A stretch of 64,000 bases of DNA from Mycolicibacterium duvalii (GTDB lineage: Bacteria > Actinomycetota > Actinomycetes > Mycobacteriales > Mycobacteriaceae): positions 3,224,001 through 3,288,000 of the forward strand of contig NZ_AP022563.1 in assembly GCF_010726645.1 (NCBI RefSeq), read 5' to 3'. The position numbers were made by a program, and so were the translations under genes. Below are positions 16,499 through 24,204 of this stretch, one piece after another. The notes beneath the pieces were generated by a model, which was not told where the DNA came from, ran no database searches, and saw only the letters and a list, made by a program, of their open reading frames with translations. How positions within the stretch are numbered: the first letter of the stretch is position 1; the number at the start of each line of letters is the position of its first letter.

Positions 16499-16810
16499 AT
16501 GAACTCCTCAAACCGACCCGTCGACGACGGAGCCCGGGAAAAGGTCGACGAAGACGACCACGACCTGCTGACCTTCGGCGAGGCTGGCGAACGGCTCCGG
16601 CTCGAAGTCGCTGCGGCAGTGCGCGAGGTCGGCCGCCTGCGACAAGACGGGCCGAGCGAACAACTCGAGAGGGCCGAAGCCCGCCTCGACGCATTGCGGT
16701 CAGCGGCTGTCCGCAACAGCGCACAACCCATCAACGACGCCAACTTCGAGAAGTTCTTCGGCTACCCCGGCAAGGCCAAGCGCAACCTGCCGGGGCCGTC
16801 AGCCACGTGA
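16499..16810 (+). CDS. Small coiled-coil protein linked to amidohydrolase
   Basis: A 103-residue acidic protein that matches no named family I recognise. Residues 22-36 (HDLLTFGEAGERLRL) and the following two charged helices up to about residue 70 (LERAEARLDALRS) predict a helical hairpin; the C-terminus is basic (FFGYPGKAKRNLPG). The same pattern, DLLTxxEAxERLxxE followed by a second Arg/Glu-rich helix, occurs in the 86-residue protein at 44057-44317, which also neighbours an amidohydrolase-2 gene. A GAGAGG site precedes the ATG, and the stop overlaps the GTG of the double TetR gene (GTGA). It may be a binding partner of the amidohydrolase or of the regulator. Confidence 0.8.
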   Translation: MNSSNRPVDDGAREKVDEDDHDLLTFGEAGERLRLEVAAAVREVGRLRQDGPSEQLERAEARLDALRSAAVRNSAQPINDANFEKFFGYPGKAKRNLPGPSAT

Positions 16811-18147
16811 CTGCGAGATCGGCGCAGGCCCACAGGGATACTTCTCCTGTGGGATCGACTCCGGACAAGACGCGTCGTCCCGGCTACGCCCCGGTCACGA
16901 ATGTCGGGGTCGGGCGCCGCGGCATGCACACCCGAGACCGGATTCTCGCGTGCGCGGCGGACGTGTTCCTGACCCACGGGTTCCACAGCACGTCGCTCGA
17001 CACCATCGCCAAGGCGGCGAATGCCTCCCGCGCCACCGTCTATCAGTACTTCGCAGGCAAGGAGGACATCTTCCGCGAGTTGAGCACATCGGCTGGGCGC
17101 GACATGCTCATCCACGGTGAACACCTCGGCGAACTCGGCCCGACAGTCGCCGGCGTCGAAGAGCTCCACCGGTGGTTGGCCGACTGGGCGGATATCTACG
17201 ACACTCACGCGGCCGTGTTCGCGGAGTTTCCCGGCATCGGCACTGCGACTGGTCTCTCGGTCATCGACACGGGCGAGGTCGCCGAGCAGTACCGGCTCAT
17301 GGTGACCGAGCGACTACGGCACGCGCCGCTGGATGGCTTGGACCTCCACGATGCCGCCGCTGTGTTGGGGCGCATCCCACACATGGTCAACCTCTATCGG
17401 CACCGCGCGATGTTTCCGCTACCCGACCGTTCGGTCGTGTCGTGGTCGCTGACCGTCGCCCTACAGCTGATGTTGTTCCCCGACACCCCTGCGGACATAT
17501 TGCGCGCGGCCGCACCGCAGGTCGTGGCGTCCGCCGGCACGCCGTCCGCGGTCGTCGAGCCAACGGCCGCGATCACGCGGGTCGCGGCAGTCCTGCTGTC
17601 CCCGATCGCACAGGACGTGCTCTCGGTGAGCTCAGCGTTGTTCGCCGAACACGGTTACTACGCAGTCAGCATGGAGGAGATCGCTACGGCAACCGAGCTC
17701 AGCCGCGCCACGCTGTACCGCTATTTCAGCACGAAGGACCGGATCCTGGCCGAGCTGACTCGGCGCGCGGTGGCCGAGATCGAGGAGCATGCCGCCGCAC
17801 TGCCTCAGATGGCCCAGAGTTCCCTACGTGATTGGATGCTGCGCTACGTCCGGTTCCACCGCAACTACCGCGGTGTCATTCGGGCGTGGCTCGACGGGAC
17901 CGTGGCCGAACAGATGTCCGACGCCGACATCGATCACGGCATCGGCGCCATCCAGCGCGCGGTCGCTGCATTGCTCGACACCGTCGCACTACCGGTAGGG
18001 ATCGAACCTCAAGTCGCGGTCGCGGTGTTCCTGGCGGTGCTGGGCCGGATGAACGAGCCGACGGCGGCCGCAGAAGCGGACAGCGACGAACGCGCCGCCG
18101 AACTCATGGTGAACCTACTGCGCCGCTCATTGCTGCGGGCGGCATGA
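16807..18147 (+). CDS. Double TetR-family regulator (two fused TetR units)
   Basis: A 446-residue protein, about twice the usual TetR length. The first HTH covers residues 42-86 (LDTIAKAANASRATVYQYF) and is followed by a ligand-domain-like region. A second complete HTH lies at about residues 264-312 (MEEIATATELSRATLYRYF) with its own C-terminal helices. Both recognition helices end in SRAT-[VL]Y-x-YF, so both look able to bind DNA. One chain could thus act as an internal pseudo-dimer. It starts with GTG inside the stop of the small coiled-coil gene and is divergent from the amidohydrolase, which it may control. Residues before 40 form a low-complexity tail. Confidence 0.9.
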   Translation: MTARSAQAHRDTSPVGSTPDKTRRPGYAPVTNVGVGRRGMHTRDRILACAADVFLTHGFHSTSLDTIAKAANASRATVYQYFAGKEDIFRELSTSAGRDMLIHGEHLGELGPTVAGVEELHRWLADWADIYDTHAAVFAEFPGIGTATGLSVIDTGEVAEQYRLMVTERLRHAPLDGLDLHDAAAVLGRIPHMVNLYRHRAMFPLPDRSVVSWSLTVALQLMLFPDTPADILRAAAPQVVASAGTPSAVVEPTAAITRVAAVLLSPIAQDVLSVSSALFAEHGYYAVSMEEIATATELSRATLYRYFSTKDRILAELTRRAVAEIEEHAAALPQMAQSSLRDWMLRYVRFHRNYRGVIRAWLDGTVAEQMSDADIDHGIGAIQRAVAALLDTVALPVGIEPQVAVAVFLAVLGRMNEPTAAAEADSDERAAELMVNLLRRSLLRAA

Positions 18148-18156
18148 GCGTCGCGC

Positions 18157-18521
18157 TCATGCCGGTGCGGGCCGATACCCCGCGGCCGAGTTGCGCAACG
18201 CCCAGATCTGAGCCGGGCACAACTCCTGCGCGGACTGGGCGATCAGGTATGACGCCTGATACTCGTCCGAAGTGTGTGGAAGTCCCCCTTGAGCTCACTG
18301 ATCAGCTGCGCGTACGGCACTCCGGCGACGATCCGGTCGCAGACGCTGTAGCCGTAGCTCAGCGCGTGGTCGGTATTCGCGAAGTTGTACCCGGGCCGGA
18401 CCGTCACGTTGACAAGGTAGGCCACCTGATCGGCGTGGGCCGTCGGCATGTTGAGCGCCGCCGCGGCCGCCGTGGCGAGCGCACCCATCGCCGGCCGGGC
18501 AGCTGATCTGCGTCGTTTCAT
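18157..18521 (-). pseudogene. DUF732 exported protein, frameshifted in a CA repeat
   Basis: From the ATG at 18521 the frame gives a signal peptide (MKRRRSAARPAMGAL ... TAHA), then YLVNVTVRPGYNFANTDHAL and VPYAQLISELKGDF, typical of mycobacterial DUF732 proteins. The frame then breaks, and the normal C-terminus appears in another frame: SDEYQASYLIAQSAQELCP and QIWALRNSAAGYRP, ending at 18157. Removing two bases from the GTGTGTG run at 18272-18278 restores one continuous 119-residue protein. It is therefore either a slippage mutation or a sequencing error. DUF732 proteins are small secreted proteins of unknown role. Confidence 0.85.
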
Positions 18522-18575
18522 GAGTACGAAAAAACGTAATTCATTTAGCTGTTTCCGGGGTTAGTCTTTTCGATC

Positions 18576-19073
18576 ATGACGTCCCAGTGCGCAGTCCGGC
18601 GGTGCGCAGTGAGCGCCGCGCTGTTGTCGTTGATGATCCCCGCGACAGCTGTGCCGAACGCCCAGGCCGACAACAAGCGCCTGAATGAGAGTGTCTTCGT
18701 CAACATCTACACCGCACAGAAACAGAACGGGTGCCCGACTGAACCAAAGCTGGACGGCCGACTGGTCGAGGCGGCGCGCCTGCACACGCTCGACGTGCTC
18801 AACAACCCGAACCTCAACGGGGACATCGGTTCCGACGGTTCCACGCCGCAAGACCGGGCCAGCAGACAGGGATTCGTCGGCAAGGTCTCCGAGACCGTGG
18901 CCATCAACCCGGCGCTGGCGATCAGCGGCATCGAGATCCTCGGCCAGTGGTGGTGGGACCCGCCGCGGCGCGCCATCATGCAGGACTGCGCAAACACCGC
19001 CATCGGAGTGTGGTCGGAGAACAGCCTGGCGCGCTCCGTGGTCGTGGCGGTGTACGGCCAGCCCGGGTTGTAG
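18576..19073 (+). CDS. Secreted CAP-domain-like protein
   Basis: A 165-residue exported protein. Residues 1 to about 31 form a signal peptide ending in AQA before DNKRLNESV. The mature part has the helix LVNLYTAQKQNGC-like segment VFVNIYTAQKQNGC, then LDGRLVEAARLHTLDVLNN, and ends ARSVVVAVYGQPGL. This matches the short actinobacterial CAP/SCP-like (YkwD-type) domain, with Cys residues around positions 50 and 145 that could pair. It is divergent from the DUF732 gene. The role of these secreted proteins is mostly unknown; the family assignment is by pattern and is moderately sure. Confidence 0.7.
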   Translation: MTSQCAVRRCAVSAALLSLMIPATAVPNAQADNKRLNESVFVNIYTAQKQNGCPTEPKLDGRLVEAARLHTLDVLNNPNLNGDIGSDGSTPQDRASRQGFVGKVSETVAINPALAISGIEILGQWWWDPPRRAIMQDCANTAIGVWSENSLARSVVVAVYGQPGL

Positions 19074-20627
19074 TCAGTCCCTCAGTTCGGCACGCAGCCG
19101 CTTCTTGTCCACCTTGCCGCTTGCCAAGACCGGCAGCTCGGCGACCAGCACCAGTCGACGCGGGACCTTGTAGCGGGCCAAGCTCTGCCGGACGCCGCCC
19201 TGAATCGTCTCCAACGTCGGCGAGGCGCCCACCGACGGCACCACCACCGCGCAGACCGCCTCCCCCCACTTCTCGTCGGGCACGCCCACCACTGCGCAGG
19301 CCGCCACCCCGTCGAGCGCGGAGATCGCACCCTCCACCTCAGGCGAATAGACGTTCTCCCCGCCGCTGATGATCACGTCCTTCTTGCGGTCCACCAGGTA
19401 CAGCAGCCCACGCTCGTCCATGCGGCCCACATCGCCGGTGCGACACCACCCGTCGAACAGGGTCACTGCGGTGGCCGCGGGATCGTCGAGGTAGCCGCGG
19501 AATGCAGAGTCAGACTGCACCACGATCTCGCCGGTCTGCCCCGACGGCAGATCGCGACCGTCGTCGCCGACGATGCGCACCCGGGTGCCCGGAAACGGGA
19601 AGCCCACTGACTGAAGCCGCTCCTCGGCCTGCGGGTCGTCAAGTGCGTGGAGTTCGCGCGGCAGCCCCGACACGATGACCTCGGTCTGGCCGTACAGGTT
19701 GAGGAAGCCGACGCCGGGCAGCGTGGACAGAGCCCGCTGCAGGGTGGTCGCCGAGATCGGCGCAGCCGAATAGATGACCGTGTGCAGGCTGTCCGTGACG
19801 TCGGCATCGGTGAGCGCATCGAGCAATGCCTTGAGCATCACCGGCGCAAGGTGCAGCAGCGTGATCCGCTCGGAGGCGATCAGTCGGACGGCGTCCGCGG
19901 CGTCGAACTGGTGCTGCAGGACCACCGTTCCACCGCGCGCGTGCAGACCGCCGATGATCGCGAGTGCCCCGACGTGGAACATCGGCATGTTGATCAGACC
20001 GCGATCGGCACTGCCGCAACGCATTTCGCTGTTCATCGTGTGCGCGACCCTGCGTAGCTCGCGCTGTCCGATCACGCAGCACTTGGACGCGCCGGTGGTA
20101 CCGCTGGTGAACAGCAGGCACGCGACGTCATCGGCCGTGGCGATGAACTCGGGTTCGCCACCCCGGCCGCTCTCGATGAACCGTTCGTAGCCGATCGTCG
20201 CCGGGGACGCCGCACCACCGATCGCCACCAGGACCGGTGGCGACGGCCACTGCGCGACGACGTCGGCGATCACCGTGGCGAACTCCTCGGCGACGAATAC
20301 GATCGCCGGCTTCACACGTCGCACAACGTCAGCCATCTCCGGCGACGAGAGCCGAAAGTTGATGGTGGCCAGGACGATTCCACCGAGCTGCGTTGCGGCG
20401 ATCACTTCACCGAACTCGATGCTGTTGCGACTCAGCACCGCGATCCGATCCTGGTGCCCCACTCCCGCCGCCGCCATCGCCGACACCAGCCGCACCGCGC
20501 GGTCCCGCAACTGCGCATGGGTGAGGGTGCGGTCGCCGTGCCGGTAGGCGACGATGTCAGGGAAGCGGACCGCGTTGTCGGTCACGATGTCTCCGAGCGT
20601 CAGGTCGCCGGCGGCGATGCTCTCCAT
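19074..20627 (-). CDS. Acyl-CoA synthetase (FadD-like AMP-forming ligase)
   Basis: A 517-residue ANL-superfamily ligase. The P-loop LLFTSGTTGASKCC lies near residue 170, then LNLYGQTEV (A5), GWCRTGDVGRMDERG (A7), LVDRKKDVIISGGENVYSPEVE (split here as the A8 hinge region) and the adenylation Lys in ASGKVDKKRLR near the C-terminus. It should activate a carboxylic acid with ATP and CoA. It is the last gene of a minus-strand operon MaoC hydratase - thiolase - ligase; its start is 11 bases after the thiolase stop. Its stop directly abuts the stop of the convergent CAP gene. Confidence 0.9.
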   Translation of the reverse strand: MESIAAGDLTLGDIVTDNAVRFPDIVAYRHGDRTLTHAQLRDRAVRLVSAMAAAGVGHQDRIAVLSRNSIEFGEVIAATQLGGIVLATINFRLSSPEMADVVRRVKPAIVFVAEEFATVIADVVAQWPSPPVLVAIGGAASPATIGYERFIESGRGGEPEFIATADDVACLLFTSGTTGASKCCVIGQRELRRVAHTMNSEMRCGSADRGLINMPMFHVGALAIIGGLHARGGTVVLQHQFDAADAVRLIASERITLLHLAPVMLKALLDALTDADVTDSLHTVIYSAAPISATTLQRALSTLPGVGFLNLYGQTEVIVSGLPRELHALDDPQAEERLQSVGFPFPGTRVRIVGDDGRDLPSGQTGEIVVQSDSAFRGYLDDPAATAVTLFDGWCRTGDVGRMDERGLLYLVDRKKDVIISGGENVYSPEVEGAISALDGVAACAVVGVPDEKWGEAVCAVVVPSVGASPTLETIQGGVRQSLARYKVPRRLVLVAELPVLASGKVDKKRLRAELRD

Positions 20628-20637
20628 CGGCGTGAAA

Positions 20638-21831
20638 TTACCTGCTGCTCAGCAGCATCGACCCGGCCACCGGACCGCCGCCGACCCCCACGGCGACCAC
20701 CTCCGGAGTCTTGGGGGCCTGCCGTTCACCGCCTTCGCCCCACAGTTGCACACACGCTTCATGCAGGAATCCCATGCCGTGCAAACGCCCGCCGGAGAGT
20801 TGGCCGCCGCTGGTGTTGATCGGCAGCGGGCCGTCGAGCGCGATGCGCGAACCGTCGCCCAAGAACTCGCCGACCTTGCCGTGGTCGCAGAAGCCCAATG
20901 CTTCCAACCACATGACGGTCAGGAATGAGAAGCCGTCGTACAACTGGGCCATGTCGACGTCGGCCGGTTTCAGCGTCGTGTGCTCCCATAGCGTCGCCGC
21001 CGAATCGTGCGCAGCCATCGTGGTGATGTCCGCGCGCTGGTCCCAGGTGGCGCGCTCGAACATGCCCGGCCCGACGGACTCGACGGTCAGGGGGTGCCGG
21101 GGCAGTCCCTTCGCGGCGTCGCGCCGCGAGACGATGACCGCGGTGGCGCCGTCGCAGGGCACGTCGCAGTCGTAGAGGCACAGCGGCTCCGAAATCATGC
21201 GCGCACTGAGGTAATCGTCCATCGTCATCGGCTCGCGATAGACCGCGTCCGGGTTCAATCCCGCGTTGGTGCGGGCGTTGATCGCAATGCGGCCGAGGTG
21301 CTGGCGCGTCAGGCCGAAGTCGTGCATATAGCGCTGCGCGGGCATGGCCAGCCAGTTCGCCGCTGACAGGGCCCCGAACGGGGCCACCCACTCAAGGTGC
21401 GGGGGTAGTTCGCCGCCACCGAACAGCACCGAGGCGCGGCCGCCGCCGGCCTGCTGCGCGGCGGTGGATTCCCACACCGACCGGTACACCACGACGTGGT
21501 TGGCCAACCCGAGGCTGACGGCCATGCACGCCTCGATCGCCGGGCCGATCTGACCTGCCGTCTCCATCGCCGAGACATACCACCGCGAGCGCAACCCCAA
21601 CGCGTTACGGACCTCCTGCACCGTCGCCCCGGAGAAGCCGGCGTCGGGCACGCCCGGTCCCGGGTAGCTGGCGATTCCGTCGACGTCGTCGACGCTGAGC
21701 CCGGCATCCTCGATGGCACGGAGCACCGCCTCGACCGTCAGGTCCAGCCCGGTGCGACCCAGTCGGCGGCCGACCTGAGACTTGCCCGCCCCGGTCAGCA
21801 CCGCTTTGCCCTCGAACGGACCACCCTTCAC
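20638..21831 (-). CDS. Thiolase-fold protein (Ltp-like), nucleophilic Cys absent
   Basis: A 397-residue thiolase-superfamily protein of the SCP-x/Ltp type. Fold markers are IEDAGLSVDDVDGI, PGPGVPDAGFSG, a central CDVPCDGATAVIVSRRDA and the late LPINTSGGQLSGGRLHGMG. Where active thiolases have a Cys-Ser/Ala-Gly nucleophile segment, this protein reads SAMETAGQIGP, and the GHPxGATG His segment is replaced by GGRLHGMGF. It therefore probably does not work as a Claisen thiolase. Related Ltp proteins act as retro-aldolases together with a DUF35 partner and a MaoC hydratase; here a MaoC gene is directly upstream and a DUF35-like gene lies at 23766. Confidence 0.82.
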   Translation of the reverse strand: MKGGPFEGKAVLTGAGKSQVGRRLGRTGLDLTVEAVLRAIEDAGLSVDDVDGIASYPGPGVPDAGFSGATVQEVRNALGLRSRWYVSAMETAGQIGPAIEACMAVSLGLANHVVVYRSVWESTAAQQAGGGRASVLFGGGELPPHLEWVAPFGALSAANWLAMPAQRYMHDFGLTRQHLGRIAINARTNAGLNPDAVYREPMTMDDYLSARMISEPLCLYDCDVPCDGATAVIVSRRDAAKGLPRHPLTVESVGPGMFERATWDQRADITTMAAHDSAATLWEHTTLKPADVDMAQLYDGFSFLTVMWLEALGFCDHGKVGEFLGDGSRIALDGPLPINTSGGQLSGGRLHGMGFLHEACVQLWGEGGERQAPKTPEVVAVGVGGGPVAGSMLLSSR

Positions 21832-21916
21832 AAGCGATCCCGCTTCTCTTGTCGCTGGTCGGTCATCCGTTCGCCTCCAGTGCGTTCAGTAATAGGTTTG
21901 GCGCTTTGACCATACG

Positions 21917-21937
21917 TCTGACGTCGAACACGTCAGA
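21917..21937. promoter_or_regulatory. Perfect inverted repeat at the MaoC-thiolase junction
   Basis: TCTGACGT (21917-21924) and ACGTCAGA (21930-21937) are perfect 8-bp arms around a 5-base spacer. The repeat overlaps the last codons of the MaoC gene and lies about 90 bases before the thiolase start. It could be an operator for an internal promoter or a stem-loop in the mRNA; there is no U-rich tract. The 10-mer CGTCTGACGT that contains the left arm also occurs near 16411, in the gap between the amidohydrolase and the coiled-coil gene. Confidence 0.45.
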
Positions 21938-22391
21938 AGATCGCCCGAACGATGAGGTCTACTACCGCGGCGGGCTTCTCAGAGCCCTCGAGTTCGACCG
22001 TGTGCCGCATCGTCAAGTTCGCGGTCGTCTCGTTGGCCTTCGCGACGTCGACGAGTACGGATCGCGCCCGGATCCGGCTGTTCGCCGTGACCGCCGACAG
22101 GAAGCGGACCTTGTTCAGCCCGTAGTTCAGCCTCATCTTCGAGTTGACAATCCGGTAGTTGTCCGCCGAGAGCGTCGGGATCAGGGATAGCGTGAGGAAT
22201 CCGTGCGCGATCGTGGCACCGTATTGACTTTCGGCCTTCGCCCGCTCGACATCGACATGGATCCATTGGTGGTCATCGGTGACATCGGCGAAGGCGTCGA
22301 TCATCTGCTGATCCACCAGCCGCCACTCACCGACACCAAGCTCTTCTCCGACCGCTTGTTCCGCTTCCTCGATGGATCCGATGACCTTCAT
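21933..22391 (-). CDS. MaoC-family (R)-enoyl-CoA hydratase
   Basis: A 152-residue single-hotdog hydratase of normal length. The catalytic Asp/His pair lies in VTDDHQWIHVD at about residues 37-46, followed by ATIAHGFLTLSLIP, the second family signature. These enzymes add water to trans-2-enoyl-CoA to give (R)-3-hydroxyacyl-CoA. The start is the ATG at 22391, which gives the typical MKVIGSIEE beginning after a GGACG/GGCGG purine stretch; the longer open frame upstream has no similarity. It is the first gene of an operon with the Ltp-like thiolase and FadD, divergent from the thiolase at 22577. Confidence 0.9.
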   Translation of the reverse strand: MKVIGSIEEAEQAVGEELGVGEWRLVDQQMIDAFADVTDDHQWIHVDVERAKAESQYGATIAHGFLTLSLIPTLSADNYRIVNSKMRLNYGLNKVRFLSAVTANSRIRARSVLVDVAKANETTANLTMRHTVELEGSEKPAAVVDLIVRAIF

Positions 22392-22493
22392 AAACGTCCG
22401 CCTTTCGATATAAGAGGTGCGTTCCGAGCTCACCGGTCGAGGAGTCGCTCGACGTCTCGTCACCGCGCTGACCCACGTCACGACGCGACCAAG

Positions 22494-22519
22494 TATACCG
22501 CTATCTATTTAACGGTATA
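22494..22519. promoter_or_regulatory. Inverted repeat in divergent promoter of MaoC and thiolase operons
   Basis: TATACCG (22494-22500) and CGGTATA (22513-22519) are perfect 7-bp arms separated by 12 AT-rich bases. They lie in the 185-base gap between two divergent operons, 57 bases before the thiolase start and 103 bases before the MaoC start. This is a strong candidate for an operator that controls both operons. The protein that binds is not identifiable; the TetR at 25218 is the nearest candidate. Confidence 0.55.
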
Positions 22520-22576
22520 GACTGACGACGCTCACCGGGCATCGCGCCCGACTCGCCCGACGACCCTGGGAGATAC

Positions 22577-23764
22577 ATGGCCACCACCACATCCCGCGCA
22601 GCGATCGTGGCCGCTGCCCGCACCGCGATCGGGACGGCACGCAGAGGCACCCTCGCCAACGTTCCCGCGATCGAGTTGGCCAAGCCCGTCGTCGCGGCGG
22701 TCGTCGAACGGTCCGGCCTCGATCCGGCCGCCTTCGACGACCTGGTACTGGCCGAAAGCATGCAGGGCGGCGGCGACAGCGCCCGCTACATCGCCGTGGC
22801 GCTGGGCCTGGTCGACATTCCCGGGATCGCCGTCAATCGACAGTGCGCATCGAGCCTGTCCGCCATCGCGGTGGGCGCTGGGCAGATCGCCTCCGGCATG
22901 AGCCGTGCCATCCTCGCCGGCGGCATGGAGTCGCTGTCCACCGGACCGATCATGCAGAAGCGCAAGCCCTTCACGTCGGGCAAGTCACCCGAGGACTACG
23001 AGCAGTGGTTCCCCGAATCGCATCCGCCGACCGCGGAAGCGCCCGCGATGGACATGTCCATCACCGTCGCGCACAACTGCAACGTCCAGTACGGGATCAC
23101 CCGCCAAGACCAGGACGAATGGGCGCTGCGTAGCCATCAACGCGCCGTCAAGGCCATCGACGCCGGATCGTTCACCGACGAGATCATCCCGATCCAGGTT
23201 CCCCAGGCAGACGGGACCACGATCACCTTCGCCGAGGACGAGCATCCGCGGCGCGGTAGTTCGATGGAGTCCCTCGCCGGATTGAAGGTATTGCACCCGG
23301 AGATCGAGGGCTTCTCGGTCACCGCAGGCAACTCCTCGGGCATCAACGACGCCGCGGCGGTCGTCGCGCTGGCGGCTCCCGACACTGCGCAGGACGTGCT
23401 TGCCAACGTGCTGTCGTGGACGCAGGTCGGGCTGGACCCGACCCGCACCGGCAGCGGACCGATCAAGGCGATCCCGAAGGCGCTGGAACTGTCAGGCCGC
23501 AAGCTCGAGGACGTCGCGCTCTTCGAGATCAACGAGGCGTTCGCCGCGCAGGCCGTGGCGTGTGCCCGCGAACTCGGCCTCAACGAGGAGATCGTCAACG
23601 TGTACGGCTCGGGCATCAGTCTCGGCCACCCGATCGCCGCGACCGGAGCCCGGATGGTCACTTCGGCGATCTACGAACTGCGCCGCCGCGGCGGCGGCAT
23701 CGGCGTGCTGTCCATGTGCGCGGGCGGCGGCATGGGCGCCGCGATGGTCATCGAGGTGGCCTGA
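22577..23764 (+). CDS. Acetyl-CoA C-acyltransferase (thiolase, FadA-like)
   Basis: A 395-residue thiolase with an intact active site: Cys90 in NRQCASSLSAI, the His351 segment SLGHPIAATGAR and Cys381 in SMCAGGGMGAAMV. It should cleave 3-ketoacyl-CoA with CoA, or run the reverse condensation. The ATG at 22577 follows a GGGAG site. It is the first gene of a plus-strand operon with an OB-fold protein (two bases later) and a DUF2889 protein, and it is divergent from the MaoC-thiolase-FadD operon. The two operons together supply ligase, hydratase and thiolase steps, with dehydrogenases coming from elsewhere. Confidence 0.93.
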   Translation: MATTTSRAAIVAAARTAIGTARRGTLANVPAIELAKPVVAAVVERSGLDPAAFDDLVLAESMQGGGDSARYIAVALGLVDIPGIAVNRQCASSLSAIAVGAGQIASGMSRAILAGGMESLSTGPIMQKRKPFTSGKSPEDYEQWFPESHPPTAEAPAMDMSITVAHNCNVQYGITRQDQDEWALRSHQRAVKAIDAGSFTDEIIPIQVPQADGTTITFAEDEHPRRGSSMESLAGLKVLHPEIEGFSVTAGNSSGINDAAAVVALAAPDTAQDVLANVLSWTQVGLDPTRTGSGPIKAIPKALELSGRKLEDVALFEINEAFAAQAVACARELGLNEEIVNVYGSGISLGHPIAATGARMVTSAIYELRRRGGGIGVLSMCAGGGMGAAMVIEVA

Positions 23765-23765
23765 C

Positions 23766-24194
23766 ATGAGCGCACTGATCACCGAGGGATTGTTCCGGCT
23801 GGACGGCGAGCGCGCGGTGCTGTTCGCGTCCCGCAGGCGGTCGTCGGGCGTGGTGAAGTTCCCCGCCGAACGGCCCGAACTCTTCGACGGCGACCCCGAG
23901 ATCCAGGACGACATCGAAAAGATCGAATTGTCCACCGAGGGAACGCTGTACACCTACACCACGCAGGAGTTCCTGCCGCCGCTGCCATACAAGGGCAAGC
24001 GCGATCCGAAGGCGTTCAGGCCTTACGTGGTCGGCTTCGTCGAGTTGGCTGAGGGCGTGCTGGTGGAGTCGCTGATCGTCGGCGCGACCGCCGAGCAGCT
24101 GCAGATCGGCCAGCGCCTGGTGTCGACCACCACGACGCTCGAGACCGACGACGGCAAGTCACTGGTGACGTTCGCGTTCCGTCCCACCACGTAG
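23766..24194 (+). CDS. OB-fold (DUF35-like) protein lacking zinc-ribbon cysteines
   Basis: A 142-residue protein that begins one base after the thiolase stop. The C-terminal OB-fold region is recognisable (GTLYTYTTQEFLPP, then PYVVGFVELAEGVLVESLIVG and the end strand LVTFAFRP). At the N-terminus, where DUF35 proteins have a rubredoxin-like zinc ribbon with four Cys, the segment LFASRRRSSGVVKFPA has none. DUF35 proteins act as partners of thiolases and Ltp aldolases, so this one probably binds the neighbouring thiolase or the Ltp-like protein at 20638. Loss of the metal site suggests that only the scaffolding role remains. Confidence 0.78.
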   Translation: MSALITEGLFRLDGERAVLFASRRRSSGVVKFPAERPELFDGDPEIQDDIEKIELSTEGTLYTYTTQEFLPPLPYKGKRDPKAFRPYVVGFVELAEGVLVESLIVGATAEQLQIGQRLVSTTTTLETDDGKSLVTFAFRPTT

Positions 24195-24204
24195 GGTCCA
24201 CGAT

